From assembly GCA_019638275.1 (NCBI GenBank), contig JAHBUC010000017.1, positions 1-64,000 on the forward strand: 64,000 nucleotides of DNA. Reading direction: 5' to 3'. Made by a program: the position numbers and the translations under genes. This document shows positions 32,657 through 41,792 of this stretch, one piece after another (position 1 is the stretch's first letter; each line of letters opens with the position of its first letter). A model generated the notes under the pieces. The model was given only the letters and a program-made list of their open reading frames with translations. It was not told the origin of the DNA and ran no database searches. Source of the stretch: Cyclobacteriaceae bacterium. Its GTDB lineage: Bacteria > Bacteroidota > Bacteroidia > Cytophagales > Cyclobacteriaceae.

Positions 32657-35377
32657 ATGACCAGTCACGAAATAGAGCAAAACGTAAAACGTGTCTTTGA
32701 AAGTTTTTCAAAAGAGAATTTCATCTTTGACCTGTTACTGGCTTACGGCATTTCCAAAACCTCCATCACCCGTTTAAAAAGTGGTGATTTCAACCTTTCA
32801 AAAATTGAGGGAGAAATACTTTACAAAAAGAAAGTATTCTTCAAGGAAGAAAAGCCAGACAAATTATTGAGTTCCATTGAAAGTCTTGCTAAAGAAGATC
32901 GTATTTTAAAACATTCTCCACGCTTCATTCTTTTAACCGACTTCAAAAATTTAGTAGCTAAAGATTTAAGACTTGGTAAAAATCTGGATATTTCCATTAA
33001 GGATTTACCAGACCACTATGCTTTCTTTTTGCCGCTTGCCGGAAGTGAAGTGTATCACTCCACCAACGACAACGAAGCTGACCGAAACGCAGCCTACAAG
33101 ATGGCTCAGCTATACGATCTGCTTATCACGCAAAACCCCAATGTTTATAATTCAAAAGAGAGCGTTCACAATCTTAACATATTCTTGTCACGCTTGTTGT
33201 TTTGCTTTTTTGCCGAAGACACGGAAATTTTTGAGGGCGACAGCATTTTTACAAACACCTTGCATCAGCATACGAACGAAAACGGAAGCGATACCCACGT
33301 TTTTCTTGATCGTCTTTTTGATCGCCTGAACTCAGCAAGTCAAAAGGGCTTTCCGGCACACTTTGCGCATTTCCCCTATGTGAATGGCGGTTTGTTCCGG
33401 GACAAGATTGCCTCTCCTGTTTTTTCAGCAAAAGCCCGAAAAATTTTGGTTGAATTAGGCGCTCTTAACTGGCGCGACATCAACCCCGATATTTTTGGCT
33501 CCATGATTCAGGCTGTAGTAATACCTGAATATAGAAGCGATTTAGGCATGCACTATACCAGCGTGCCGAATATTTTAAAACTCATTAAGCCGTTGTTTTT
33601 GGATGAACTCTATGAAGCATTTGACACTTCGGCAGGCTCAGTGTCTAAATTAAGAAAGCTCATTAACCGCATGGCGAAAATCAAATTTTTTGACCCGGCC
33701 TGTGGTAGCGGAAATTTCTTGATTATCACATACAAGGAAATCCGGCTGCTGGAGATTAAAATATTGCAACGGATTATTGAGCTTACCCCCACACCCACTA
33801 TGGAGTTTACCTCCATACAACTTTCACAGTTTTATGGTATTGAGTTAGACGATTTTGCCCACGAAATGGCCATACTCTCGCTATGGCTGGCCGCACACCA
33901 AATGAACAAAGTATTTGAAGAAATGCTTTTTGATTACGGGCGTTCAAAACCGATACTGCCTCTAAAACAAGCCGGCCAAATTGTATGCGACAATGCTGCA
34001 CGAAGAGATTGGAAAACAGTTTGTCCGATTGATAAAGACGATGAGGTTTACATTATTGGTAATCCACCTTATTTGGGAAAAAGCCTGCAAGTTGAAGAGC
34101 AGAAAAATGATATGGATTTTGTCTTTTCATCTTTTAAGGGATACAAAAATTTAGACTACATCTCTATTTGGTTTTATAAGGGAGCAAAATACATCGAAGG
34201 ACAAAATGCTCAATTAGCGTTTGTTTCTACTAATTCAATCTGCCAGGGAGAACAAGTGGCTCTTCTTTGGCCTAAAGTTTTAAACAAAAAAATAGAAATT
34301 GGTTTTGCTTATCAATCTTTTAAATGGGTGAATAATGCGAAAGGCAATGCCGGTGTAACCGTTATTATTTTAGGATTGAGAAATGTAAATACAAAGCCAA
34401 AATATATTTTTATTAATAACACACGAAGAGAAGCCAGAAGCATTAATGCATATTTAGCAGACGGAAGCGATGTTGTTGTTTCAGGATTAACTAAATCAAT
34501 TTCCGGTTTTTCTGAAATGACAAGTGGTAGCAAGTTTAGTGATGACGGAAATTTGTTGTTGGGCGAAGCAGAAAAAGAATCTTTAATCACTCAAAGCCCG
34601 AAAACAAAACCGTTCATTAAGAGATTTACTGGGGCACACGAATTCATCAATAATTCGCATCGCTTTTGTATTCACATCACCAACAAAACTGCTGAGGAGG
34701 CATGCAAAATTGATGCTTTGAATAAACGCTTTGAAAAAGTACGAGCGTTTAGACTGAAAAGCACAAAGGCAGCAACAAAAAAAAAGGCGGCAACACCTTA
34801 CTTTTTTGATGAAGACAAACATCAAGAAGTTGATTATATACTTGTTCCAAGTCACTCTTCTGAAAGTAGAGAGTACATTCCGATAGGATTTTTAGCAAGT
34901 GATATTATTGCAGGTAATTCAGCATTAGTCATCTACGATGCTCAACCCTGGCTATTCGGAGTTATTCATTCCAAAATGCACATGGTTTGGGTAGATGCAG
35001 TTGGTGGCAAACTCAAAACAGATTACAGGTATTCAGCCAAGTTATGTTACAACACCTTTCCTTTTCCTGACATCACCGTCAAGCAAAAAGAAAACCTGAA
35101 TTTGTATGTATTTGCCATATTGGATGAACGCGCCAGGCACCCTGAAAAAACCATGGCCCAACTCTACGATCCCGATAAAATGCCCAAAGGGTTGAAACAG
35201 GCTCATGAAGAACTGGACCGAGCCGTAGAGCAATGTTACCGCCTGCAACCTTTTACATCCGATACCGAGCGCTTGGAATATTTATTTAAACTGTATGAGG
35301 AAATGAGCAAACACGGAACCTTGTTTGAAAAACAGAAGAAACCGAGAAAGCCCGCGGCCAACAAAGTGAAAAAATAA
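32657..35377 (+). CDS. MmeI-like class I DNA (adenine-N6) methyltransferase
   Basis: This 906-residue protein has the N6-adenine methyltransferase motifs DPACGSGNF (from Asp346) and NPPY (469-472). The N-terminal ~180 residues (RFILLTDFKNLVAKD, FFLPLAGSE) resemble the MmeI-type N-terminus. I see no convincing D-x9-ExK nuclease motif there, so this end may be inactive. The region after NPPY up to ~residue 800, where target recognition is expected, is strongly AT-rich. The C-terminal tail is Lys-rich. The stop and the next start share a base (TAATG at 35375-35379). It probably marks host DNA for the operon's helicase and nuclease to spare. Confidence 0.85.
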   Translation: MTSHEIEQNVKRVFESFSKENFIFDLLLAYGISKTSITRLKSGDFNLSKIEGEILYKKKVFFKEEKPDKLLSSIESLAKEDRILKHSPRFILLTDFKNLVAKDLRLGKNLDISIKDLPDHYAFFLPLAGSEVYHSTNDNEADRNAAYKMAQLYDLLITQNPNVYNSKESVHNLNIFLSRLLFCFFAEDTEIFEGDSIFTNTLHQHTNENGSDTHVFLDRLFDRLNSASQKGFPAHFAHFPYVNGGLFRDKIASPVFSAKARKILVELGALNWRDINPDIFGSMIQAVVIPEYRSDLGMHYTSVPNILKLIKPLFLDELYEAFDTSAGSVSKLRKLINRMAKIKFFDPACGSGNFLIITYKEIRLLEIKILQRIIELTPTPTMEFTSIQLSQFYGIELDDFAHEMAILSLWLAAHQMNKVFEEMLFDYGRSKPILPLKQAGQIVCDNAARRDWKTVCPIDKDDEVYIIGNPPYLGKSLQVEEQKNDMDFVFSSFKGYKNLDYISIWFYKGAKYIEGQNAQLAFVSTNSICQGEQVALLWPKVLNKKIEIGFAYQSFKWVNNAKGNAGVTVIILGLRNVNTKPKYIFINNTRREARSINAYLADGSDVVVSGLTKSISGFSEMTSGSKFSDDGNLLLGEAEKESLITQSPKTKPFIKRFTGAHEFINNSHRFCIHITNKTAEEACKIDALNKRFEKVRAFRLKSTKAATKKKAATPYFFDEDKHQEVDYILVPSHSSESREYIPIGFLASDIIAGNSALVIYDAQPWLFGVIHSKMHMVWVDAVGGKLKTDYRYSAKLCYNTFPFPDITVKQKENLNLYVFAILDERARHPEKTMAQLYDPDKMPKGLKQAHEELDRAVEQCYRLQPFTSDTERLEYLFKLYEEMSKHGTLFEKQKKPRKPAANKVKK

Positions 35378-36366
35378 TGAACAGCGAAATACTGATATAC
35401 CAAAACCAGGACGGCAACATTAAAATTGATGTACGCTTAGAAGAGGAAACCGTTTGGCTTACGCAAGACCAAATGGCCACGCTGTTTGGCAAAGCCAAAT
35501 CAACCATAAACGAACACATCAAGAACATTTATGAAGAAAAAGAACTTACGGAGGCCACAACCATGAAGAAATTCGGAAATTCCGAATTTCAGCAAAAGGC
35601 GCCCCATTACTATAATTTAGATGTCATTATTTCAGTAGGCTACCGGGTAAAATCAGTACAAGGAACGCAATTCAGAATTTGGGCCACCCAACGCCTTAAA
35701 GAATACATTGTAAAGGGTTTTGCGCTCAATGACGAGCGCTTTAAAACCGGCAACTCGATGAACTACTTTACCGAGTTGCAGGAACGGATTCGGGAAATTC
35801 GTTTATCCGAGCGCTTTTTCTACCAAAAAATAAAAGACATTTACGCCACCAGTATTGATTATAATCCGAATGACGAAAAAACGGTGTTGTTTTTCAAAAC
35901 CGTGCAGAACAAATTACTTTGGGCAATCAGTAGCCATACAGCAGCCGAGTTGGTGTATCGCAGGGTTGACGCAAGCCAGCCTTTAATGGGCATGCAATCA
36001 TTTGACAAAAAAAATGCTGCTGCCATAAAAAAAACAGATGTAAGCATTGCCAAGAATTACCTGAACGAAGACGAGATGCGTTTGCTCGGGCTTTTGGTTG
36101 AACAATACCTGGCCTTTGCCGAAACCATGGCCCAACAGCAAACACCCATGTACATGAAAGACTGGATACAGCGGTTGGATAGCATACTGCAATTAAATGG
36201 GCGGGAGTTACTTACCCATGCAGGAAAAATAAGTCATGAAATGGCCGTTGAAAAATCGGAAAAAGAATTGGAGAAATTTCGCGTTACGCAAAAGGCAATA
36301 GAAAAAGAGCAGAGTTTAAAAGAGCTGGAGCAAGACATTAAGCAACTGAAGCAAAAGGAGAAATAA
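35377..36366 (+). CDS. RhuM family protein
   Basis: This 329-residue protein belongs to the RhuM family, named for a Salmonella pathogenicity-island gene and common beside restriction-modification genes. The N-terminus has a helix-turn-helix-like segment, WLTQDQMATLFGKAKSTINE (27-46). The family core YYNLDVIISVGYRVKSVQGT, continuing through FRIWATQRLKEYIVKGF, follows. The last ~45 residues are a charged coiled coil (ELEKFRVTQKAIEKEQSLKE). Its start overlaps the methyltransferase stop by one base; the helicase starts three bases after its stop. A DNA-binding or regulatory role inside the defence operon is an inference. Confidence 0.85.
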   Translation: MNSEILIYQNQDGNIKIDVRLEEETVWLTQDQMATLFGKAKSTINEHIKNIYEEKELTEATTMKKFGNSEFQQKAPHYYNLDVIISVGYRVKSVQGTQFRIWATQRLKEYIVKGFALNDERFKTGNSMNYFTELQERIREIRLSERFFYQKIKDIYATSIDYNPNDEKTVLFFKTVQNKLLWAISSHTAAELVYRRVDASQPLMGMQSFDKKNAAAIKKTDVSIAKNYLNEDEMRLLGLLVEQYLAFAETMAQQQTPMYMKDWIQRLDSILQLNGRELLTHAGKISHEMAVEKSEKELEKFRVTQKAIEKEQSLKELEQDIKQLKQKEK

Positions 36367-36369
36367 AGT

Positions 36370-38334
36370 ATGCCCGATTTAATACGAGTAGAATATAAAC
36401 AAACAGGCGCAAGCAAAAAGACAAACGCTTTGGGCATGCGTGAAATGCAGGAACGGGCATATAACGCGCGCACCGCTCAATACCTGTTGATAAAAGCACC
36501 GCCCGCATCGGGCAAATCAAGAGCCCTGATGTTTATCGCCTTAGACAAGCTGAACAATCAGGGAATTAAAAAAGCCATTATTGCTGTTCCTGAAAAATCA
36601 ATCGGGGCTTCGTTTAGTTCTACCGAGTTAAAGAAGTTTGGATTTTATGAAGATTGGACAGTAAGCCCCAAGTACAATTTATGCACTGCAGGCTCTGACA
36701 AAAGCAAAGTAAAAACGTTTCTGCAATTCCTGGAAAGCAGCGATAGCATTTTGATTTGTACCCATGCCACGCTACGTTTCGCATTTGAGGGTTTGGATGA
36801 AAAGAAACTGAACGATACCCTGATTGCCATTGACGAGTTTCACCACGTTTCAGCTGATGGCGATAACCGGCTGGGTGAAGTGATGAAAAGCATCATGTCA
36901 AAATCAAACGCGCACATTATAGCCATGACGGGTTCCTATTTCCGTGGCGATAATGTTCCTGTTTTACTTCCGGAAGATGAGGCAAAATTCACAAAAGTTA
37001 CCTACACGTATTATGAACAGCTAAACGGTTATGAGTTTCTCAAATCGTTGGGAATTGGATACCACTTTTACACGGGCCGTTACTTTAAAAAACAGCCCGA
37101 CAAGGAAATGTCGGCATTGGAAGAAATTCTGGACGAAAGCAAAAAAACGATCATTCATATTCCAAGTGTAAATTCCGTAGAATCGTCACGGGAAAAATAT
37201 GAAGAAGTGGGACATATTATTGACGCTTTGGGCGACTTGGAATATCAAGATGAAAAAACAGGTGTGTTGTATGTAAAAAGTAAGCGTACCGGAAATATTC
37301 TTAAAATAGCCGACCTGGTAAATGACAATCCAAAAGAGCGGGATAAAATTTCTGCTTACCTGCGCAACGCGAATTCGCCTGATGCTATTGACATTATCAT
37401 TGCTTTGGGAATGGCAAAAGAAGGATTTGATTGGCCCTATTGCGAACACGCGTTAACTATAGGTTACAGAGGCTCTTTAACTGAAATCATTCAAATCATT
37501 GGGCGGGCCACGCGTGATAGTAACAACAAAGCACATGCACAGTTCACCAATTTAATTGCACAGCCGGAAGCCGATACCGATGAAGTAAAAGTAGCTGTAA
37601 ACAATATGTTGAAGGCCATTACAGCATCGTTACTGATGGAGCAAGTGCTTGCCCCAAATTTTCGCTTCAAACTAAAGGATGATGATAGCGAAGAAGATGA
37701 AAAAAATGATGATGAAAACACGATAAGGATCAGAGGGTTCAAACTGCCGACATCACAACGGGCAAAAGACATCATTGAAAGCGACTTAAACGACTTGAAA
37801 GCCCGGATTTTGCAAGATGACCAAATGCTTAAGGCAATGCCCGGCAACGTAGAACCGGAAGTCATCAACACGGTTTTGATTCCGAAAATCATTCGTGAAG
37901 TTTATCCTGACTTGAGTGAAGAAGATGTGGAAGCTGTTCGTCAACATGTGGTGGTGGACTCCGTGATCAAAAACAGCGTAATTGAAGAACAAGGCGGAAA
38001 GAAATTTGTGCGAATGGCTAATAGCTTTGTGAATATTGATGACATTCACATTGATCTGATTGACCAGGTAAATCCGTTTCAAAAAGCCTTTGAAATACTA
38101 TCGAAGTCAGTAACAACCCAAGTATTGAAATTGATTGACGAACATATTCAGTCTATAAAAATTGAAATGACCGAGGATGAGGCTGTAATGCTATGGCCAA
38201 AAATAAAGGAATGGATTGGACGAACGGGCGAAGCGCCCAACCTTCAATCCTATGACCCAAAAGAAAAACGAATGGCAGAAGCAATTATATTTCTACGCGA
38301 ATTAAAGAGGCAACGAGCATTAAATGAGCAATAA
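36370..38334 (+). CDS. SF2 DEAD/DEAH-like helicase
   Basis: This 654-residue superfamily 2 helicase or translocase has Walker A APPASGKS (43-50), Walker B with the uncommon box DEFH (155-158), motif III TGSYFRGD and motif VI QIIGRATRD (~372-380). The C-terminal ~270 residues are helical, begin with an acidic stretch (KDDDSEEDEKNDDENT) and have no recognised nuclease domain. It probably moves along or unwinds DNA for the GIY-YIG nuclease. The gene overlaps the nuclease gene by 11 bases. Confidence 0.85.
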   Translation: MPDLIRVEYKQTGASKKTNALGMREMQERAYNARTAQYLLIKAPPASGKSRALMFIALDKLNNQGIKKAIIAVPEKSIGASFSSTELKKFGFYEDWTVSPKYNLCTAGSDKSKVKTFLQFLESSDSILICTHATLRFAFEGLDEKKLNDTLIAIDEFHHVSADGDNRLGEVMKSIMSKSNAHIIAMTGSYFRGDNVPVLLPEDEAKFTKVTYTYYEQLNGYEFLKSLGIGYHFYTGRYFKKQPDKEMSALEEILDESKKTIIHIPSVNSVESSREKYEEVGHIIDALGDLEYQDEKTGVLYVKSKRTGNILKIADLVNDNPKERDKISAYLRNANSPDAIDIIIALGMAKEGFDWPYCEHALTIGYRGSLTEIIQIIGRATRDSNNKAHAQFTNLIAQPEADTDEVKVAVNNMLKAITASLLMEQVLAPNFRFKLKDDDSEEDEKNDDENTIRIRGFKLPTSQRAKDIIESDLNDLKARILQDDQMLKAMPGNVEPEVINTVLIPKIIREVYPDLSEEDVEAVRQHVVVDSVIKNSVIEEQGGKKFVRMANSFVNIDDIHIDLIDQVNPFQKAFEILSKSVTTQVLKLIDEHIQSIKIEMTEDEAVMLWPKIKEWIGRTGEAPNLQSYDPKEKRMAEAIIFLRELKRQRALNEQ

Positions 38335-39535
38335 GAAAAAGATATCGCTAGATGACATCTTCAACGATGATGACTTTGGACTGTTGGATTCCACAGCAAA
38401 AACATCAACCGTAAAAAGCGAAGATGATAGACTGATTGATTCATTTGAGGAGATTAATACATTTGTTGATAAAAATGGACGGGAACCGAATTCATCCAGC
38501 ATGTCTGAATATGGACTTTTGGCCCGACTTAAAAATATCCGACAAAACGAGCAACAGAAAATAACGTTAAAGCCATTTGACCGTCATAATCTTTTGGGCG
38601 AAGTTGAAATGCCTAAAGCATCCATTGATGACATTTTGAATGATGAAGAGTTTGGTTTATTAGTGACAGACAGTGATTTATCCATTTTCCAATACAAACA
38701 CATTTCAAAGGAAGACGAAAGAGACAAGGCGGATTTTATTGCTCAGCGAAAATCTTTAAAAGAAGAAGAGTTTGCACCCTACGAGAAAATGTTCCAAAAA
38801 GTACATCAGGAAATCAAAGAAGGGAAGCGCAAAATTCTGCCCTTCAGAAACATTGAAAAGAACTTACACGTTGGCTATTTTTATCTCATTGATGGAGTAA
38901 TGCTCTATCTTAAAGAAGCCAACATTGAAAAATCGGTTCGGGAGCTAAAATCCGGAAATCGCGAACGCATTGAAGGTCGCACCTTCACCATTTTTGAAAA
39001 CGGAACCTTTAGCAATATGCTTTTCCGCTCACTTGGAAAGCAAATTCAAAAAAGTGGTAAGCTGATTACAAACACACAAGAAGGAATCAATGCCGAACTA
39101 TATGTAAATGCAGGAATGGTAAAGGAGGAGGATATTCAAACGGGATGGATCTATGTTTTAAAATCTAAATCGACTCATCCGGAGATTTCCGCCATTAAGA
39201 ACTTATATAAAATTGGTTTCTCTACATCCCCGATTGATGAACGAGTTAAAAATGCAAAAAATGAAGCAACATACTTATATGCAGACGTCAACAAAGTTTC
39301 AAGCTATGCTTGCTATAACCGAAATGCAGATAAATTAGAACTATTACTTCATCGTTTCTTTGCCGAAGTCTGCCTCAATATTGACATTGAAATCACTCAG
39401 GGAAAACGGATTACACCAAGAGAATGGTTTGTAGTACCCTTTGAAGAAATCGAAAAGGCTATTGAGTTAATCTTGAATGAACAGATCACAAACTATAAGT
39501 ATGATAGAAGAATTGAAAAAATTGTACTGAAATAG
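38324..39535 (+). CDS. GIY-YIG nuclease (T5orf172-like) with duplicated N-terminal motif
   Basis: This 403-residue protein ends in a GIY-YIG domain of the T5orf172/MUG113 type, from about residue 270: GWIYVLKSKS, NLYKIGFST, the Arg in DERVKNA, Glu in KLELLLHRFF, and REWFVVPF. These fit a metal-dependent DNA nuclease. The N-terminal part holds two copies of an acidic motif, SLDDIFNDDDFGLL (8-21) and SIDDILNDEEFGLL (100-113), which may be docking peptides. It overlaps the helicase gene by 11 bases and its stop abuts the stop of the convergent SDR gene. Composition is AT-rich (32% GC in the 60 bases from 39241). Confidence 0.85.
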   Translation: MSNKKKISLDDIFNDDDFGLLDSTAKTSTVKSEDDRLIDSFEEINTFVDKNGREPNSSSMSEYGLLARLKNIRQNEQQKITLKPFDRHNLLGEVEMPKASIDDILNDEEFGLLVTDSDLSIFQYKHISKEDERDKADFIAQRKSLKEEEFAPYEKMFQKVHQEIKEGKRKILPFRNIEKNLHVGYFYLIDGVMLYLKEANIEKSVRELKSGNRERIEGRTFTIFENGTFSNMLFRSLGKQIQKSGKLITNTQEGINAELYVNAGMVKEEDIQTGWIYVLKSKSTHPEISAIKNLYKIGFSTSPIDERVKNAKNEATYLYADVNKVSSYACYNRNADKLELLLHRFFAEVCLNIDIEITQGKRITPREWFVVPFEEIEKAIELILNEQITNYKYDRRIEKIVLK

Positions 39536-40348
39536 TCAATTTTTACCGGTTCTAATGTTCTCTATCCTTCTCAACCCCTTTTTCACCAACCTGTCACGCA
39601 CCACATCCGCCAGCCAAGGCCATGCACCTGCCAGTCGTGCCAGGAAACCACGGCTTGCGGGTATGGTTACTTCACGCTTTTTGGTTTTCATCACAGATAA
39701 TATCTCGGCAACCACGCGCTTAGGTGTAAGCACCTTTTTGCTGCCGGAAAATACGAGGGCGGTTTCTTCGCGGTATTGAAGTTCCAGGTCATACATGGGA
39801 GTTTTCACCAAATCGGGGCACACCACGCTGATAGTTACGCCAAAGGGCGCATACTCGTGTGCGGCCGCCAATGAAAACCCGCGCACGGCAAATTTGGAGG
39901 CGCTGTACAGCGCAATGCCCGGCACAGGCGCAATACCGGCCAACGAAGCGATGTTGATGATGTGTCCGCGACCTTGTTTTTTCATTTGCGCACCAACCGC
40001 ATGCGTGCCGTACAACGTGCCTTTGGTATTGATGTCGATGTGTCGGTCAATGTCACTAACCGGAACGTTGTAAACAAAACCCGGTTGTACAATGCCTGCA
40101 AAGTTTACGAGGTAATCGATGGTGCCAAATTTTTGCACGACAGAGTCGGTCATGTTCTTCCACGCGGAAGCATCGCGCACATCTAACGTGTAAAACATCA
40201 GTTGATCTGATGCCGGCAGCGCAGTTTGAATGTTATCGAGTTGAATATCCGCCAAACACAAACGGTAGTGTTGTGCGTGCAGGGCGTGTGCAAAGGCAAA
40301 CCCAATGCCGCTGTTCGCTCCGGTAATGATGGCAACGGGTTTATTCAT
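39536..40348 (-). CDS. SDR family oxidoreductase
   Basis: This classical SDR has 270 residues: GANSGIGFAFA cofactor loop, NFAG, catalytic Ser in IASLAG, and YSASK. The C-terminal ~30 residues are basic and hydrophobic (ASRGFLARLAGAWPWLADVV), perhaps membrane-associating. I chose the ATG at 40348, which overlaps the ceramidase-like stop by eight bases; an ATG at 40369 adds seven non-conserved residues. The substrate is unknown. Coupling to a ceramidase-like gene makes a lipid substrate possible. Confidence 0.87.
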   Translation of the reverse strand: MNKPVAIITGANSGIGFAFAHALHAQHYRLCLADIQLDNIQTALPASDQLMFYTLDVRDASAWKNMTDSVVQKFGTIDYLVNFAGIVQPGFVYNVPVSDIDRHIDINTKGTLYGTHAVGAQMKKQGRGHIINIASLAGIAPVPGIALYSASKFAVRGFSLAAAHEYAPFGVTISVVCPDLVKTPMYDLELQYREETALVFSGSKKVLTPKRVVAEILSVMKTKKREVTIPASRGFLARLAGAWPWLADVVRDRLVKKGLRRIENIRTGKN

Positions 40349-41708
40349 GTTGCTTATTTTGTCCGGCATGATCGATCAGCGCTTCCAGGCAAGTGGTTAC
40401 GTAGGCCCCTGTTCCGTAGCCATACCAATTCATCAATCGGGTTTCGTAGTGGTTGGTTTCAAAATATTTGTCGGGCGTAACATACCCGATGTAGCCGCCA
40501 TTGAAGCTGGTGACCATCGGCATCAAATCATAGGCAGCACCTTGCCGATCAAGTTGTGCATGAAACTCTCCGGAATAGTCGCAGGGTGTGCCCAACATCA
40601 ATACATCACCCAATTGCAAAGCCGTAAGAAAAACCGGGTACTCACCAAAGGCCGAACGAAACACCCACGAACGCAACCGTAAATTACCAGTAAGCTTGGG
40701 TTGCGGATCATTCAACATTAACCCTACCCGATAAAAATTCAGCGCGTTTTGTTCAAGCTGTTTCAGGGTTGATGCAGATGAGGTCACCGCTTGTGTCAGT
40801 TCCGTAGCCATCCAGCCGATGCAATCATCGCCACCTTTAGGCACCTTACACGCGTGACTGCCCACCGCACCTGCGAGAAACATGGCAAAAGAATAACCGC
40901 TGGCTTCCACACTGTCGACAAGCGCTCCGGGATAATCGCGTGAAATGCGCAGATCGCGTGACGATAAGCAAGTGGCATGCGCTGCGTAGCTCAACAGGAT
41001 TTGCTTTGTGCTGTCAGCAAATTCAAATTCAACGATGCGCAGCAACGAATCCACCGGGCCATCTTTGATCAACCGGTTTCGTATAGTATGCGGAACAGGA
41101 ACAACACCCGTTCGGAGTGTGGAGGGCTTTTGCTTGCGTGCCGCTTTTTGAATACAGGCTTTGATCTGATCAACAATAAAGCGAACCACCTGTTCATTGT
41201 AATCGCCATACAAAAAAGAAGCTGCGCCCTCACCCCAGTTGCCAATGCTGTTATGGCTGTGCGTGGCCCCGAGGTAGGTGTTCTCCAATGAGAAACCGAT
41301 GGAAGGCAATTCTTTTTCAAGCAGTTGTGTTACCACAGGTGGAATGATGAGCAGGTCAGCACTCACGATGGCCACCCTTCGCACGCCATTGTCGATCACC
41401 ATCGCCCGCACAAAAACCGAATCGCGGATTTCGGTGTATAGTTTTCCTCTTCTCTTGCCGTACCCGGCAGTAGCTACCGGGAAAGATGGCACCAGGCTTT
41501 CTTTTGCGGAGCCGACATTAAACTGTTCAGCACGTCCTGCCTCAGCCGGTGGCAATGCGGCTATGCGTTGTTGCATCTCCTTTAGCATTGCGGTTCGATC
41601 ATTCGACCGGTTTACGGGGGCAATGGTGATCAATGCCAACAAGAGCAGGAACCCCAACAGAAAAAGAAAGGCCTTGCCAACACCACGAAAAATTTTATTA
41701 ACCTTCAT
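40341..41708 (-). CDS. Neutral ceramidase-like membrane-anchored protein
   Basis: This 455-residue protein has an N-terminal membrane anchor (AFLFLLGFLLLLALITIA). The domain then resembles the N-terminal part of neutral/alkaline non-lysosomal ceramidase: GSAKESLVP, FVRAMVIDNGVRRVAIVSAD and the metal-binding TYLGATHSHNSIGNWG. It is shorter than full ceramidases (over 600 residues), as is common for the Bacteroidota proteins carrying only this domain. It may hydrolyse an amide or ester in a lipid on the periplasmic side. It overlaps the SDR gene by eight bases. Confidence 0.8.
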   Translation of the reverse strand: MKVNKIFRGVGKAFLFLLGFLLLLALITIAPVNRSNDRTAMLKEMQQRIAALPPAEAGRAEQFNVGSAKESLVPSFPVATAGYGKRRGKLYTEIRDSVFVRAMVIDNGVRRVAIVSADLLIIPPVVTQLLEKELPSIGFSLENTYLGATHSHNSIGNWGEGAASFLYGDYNEQVVRFIVDQIKACIQKAARKQKPSTLRTGVVPVPHTIRNRLIKDGPVDSLLRIVEFEFADSTKQILLSYAAHATCLSSRDLRISRDYPGALVDSVEASGYSFAMFLAGAVGSHACKVPKGGDDCIGWMATELTQAVTSSASTLKQLEQNALNFYRVGLMLNDPQPKLTGNLRLRSWVFRSAFGEYPVFLTALQLGDVLMLGTPCDYSGEFHAQLDRQGAAYDLMPMVTSFNGGYIGYVTPDKYFETNHYETRLMNWYGYGTGAYVTTCLEALIDHAGQNKQHE

Positions 41709-41792
41709 GTGGCGTTAAGTTAAGGAAAACAGGATCAAGACACACTGGAATTCAGCAAACAAAAGTTTATCTTAGAAGTAAAATTGTCCCCC

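Noticed and set aside
32657..39535. Assignment of the operon to BREX, DISARM, type I or type III restriction
   Set aside because: There is no pglZ, brxC, drmB (DUF1998), hsdS or hsdR gene, and no Mod/Res pair architecture.
32571..39600. Integrase, transposase, tRNA attachment site or flanking direct repeats around the defence operon
   Set aside because: The flanks are purB and an SDR gene with short gaps, and I found no matching repeats at the two junctions.
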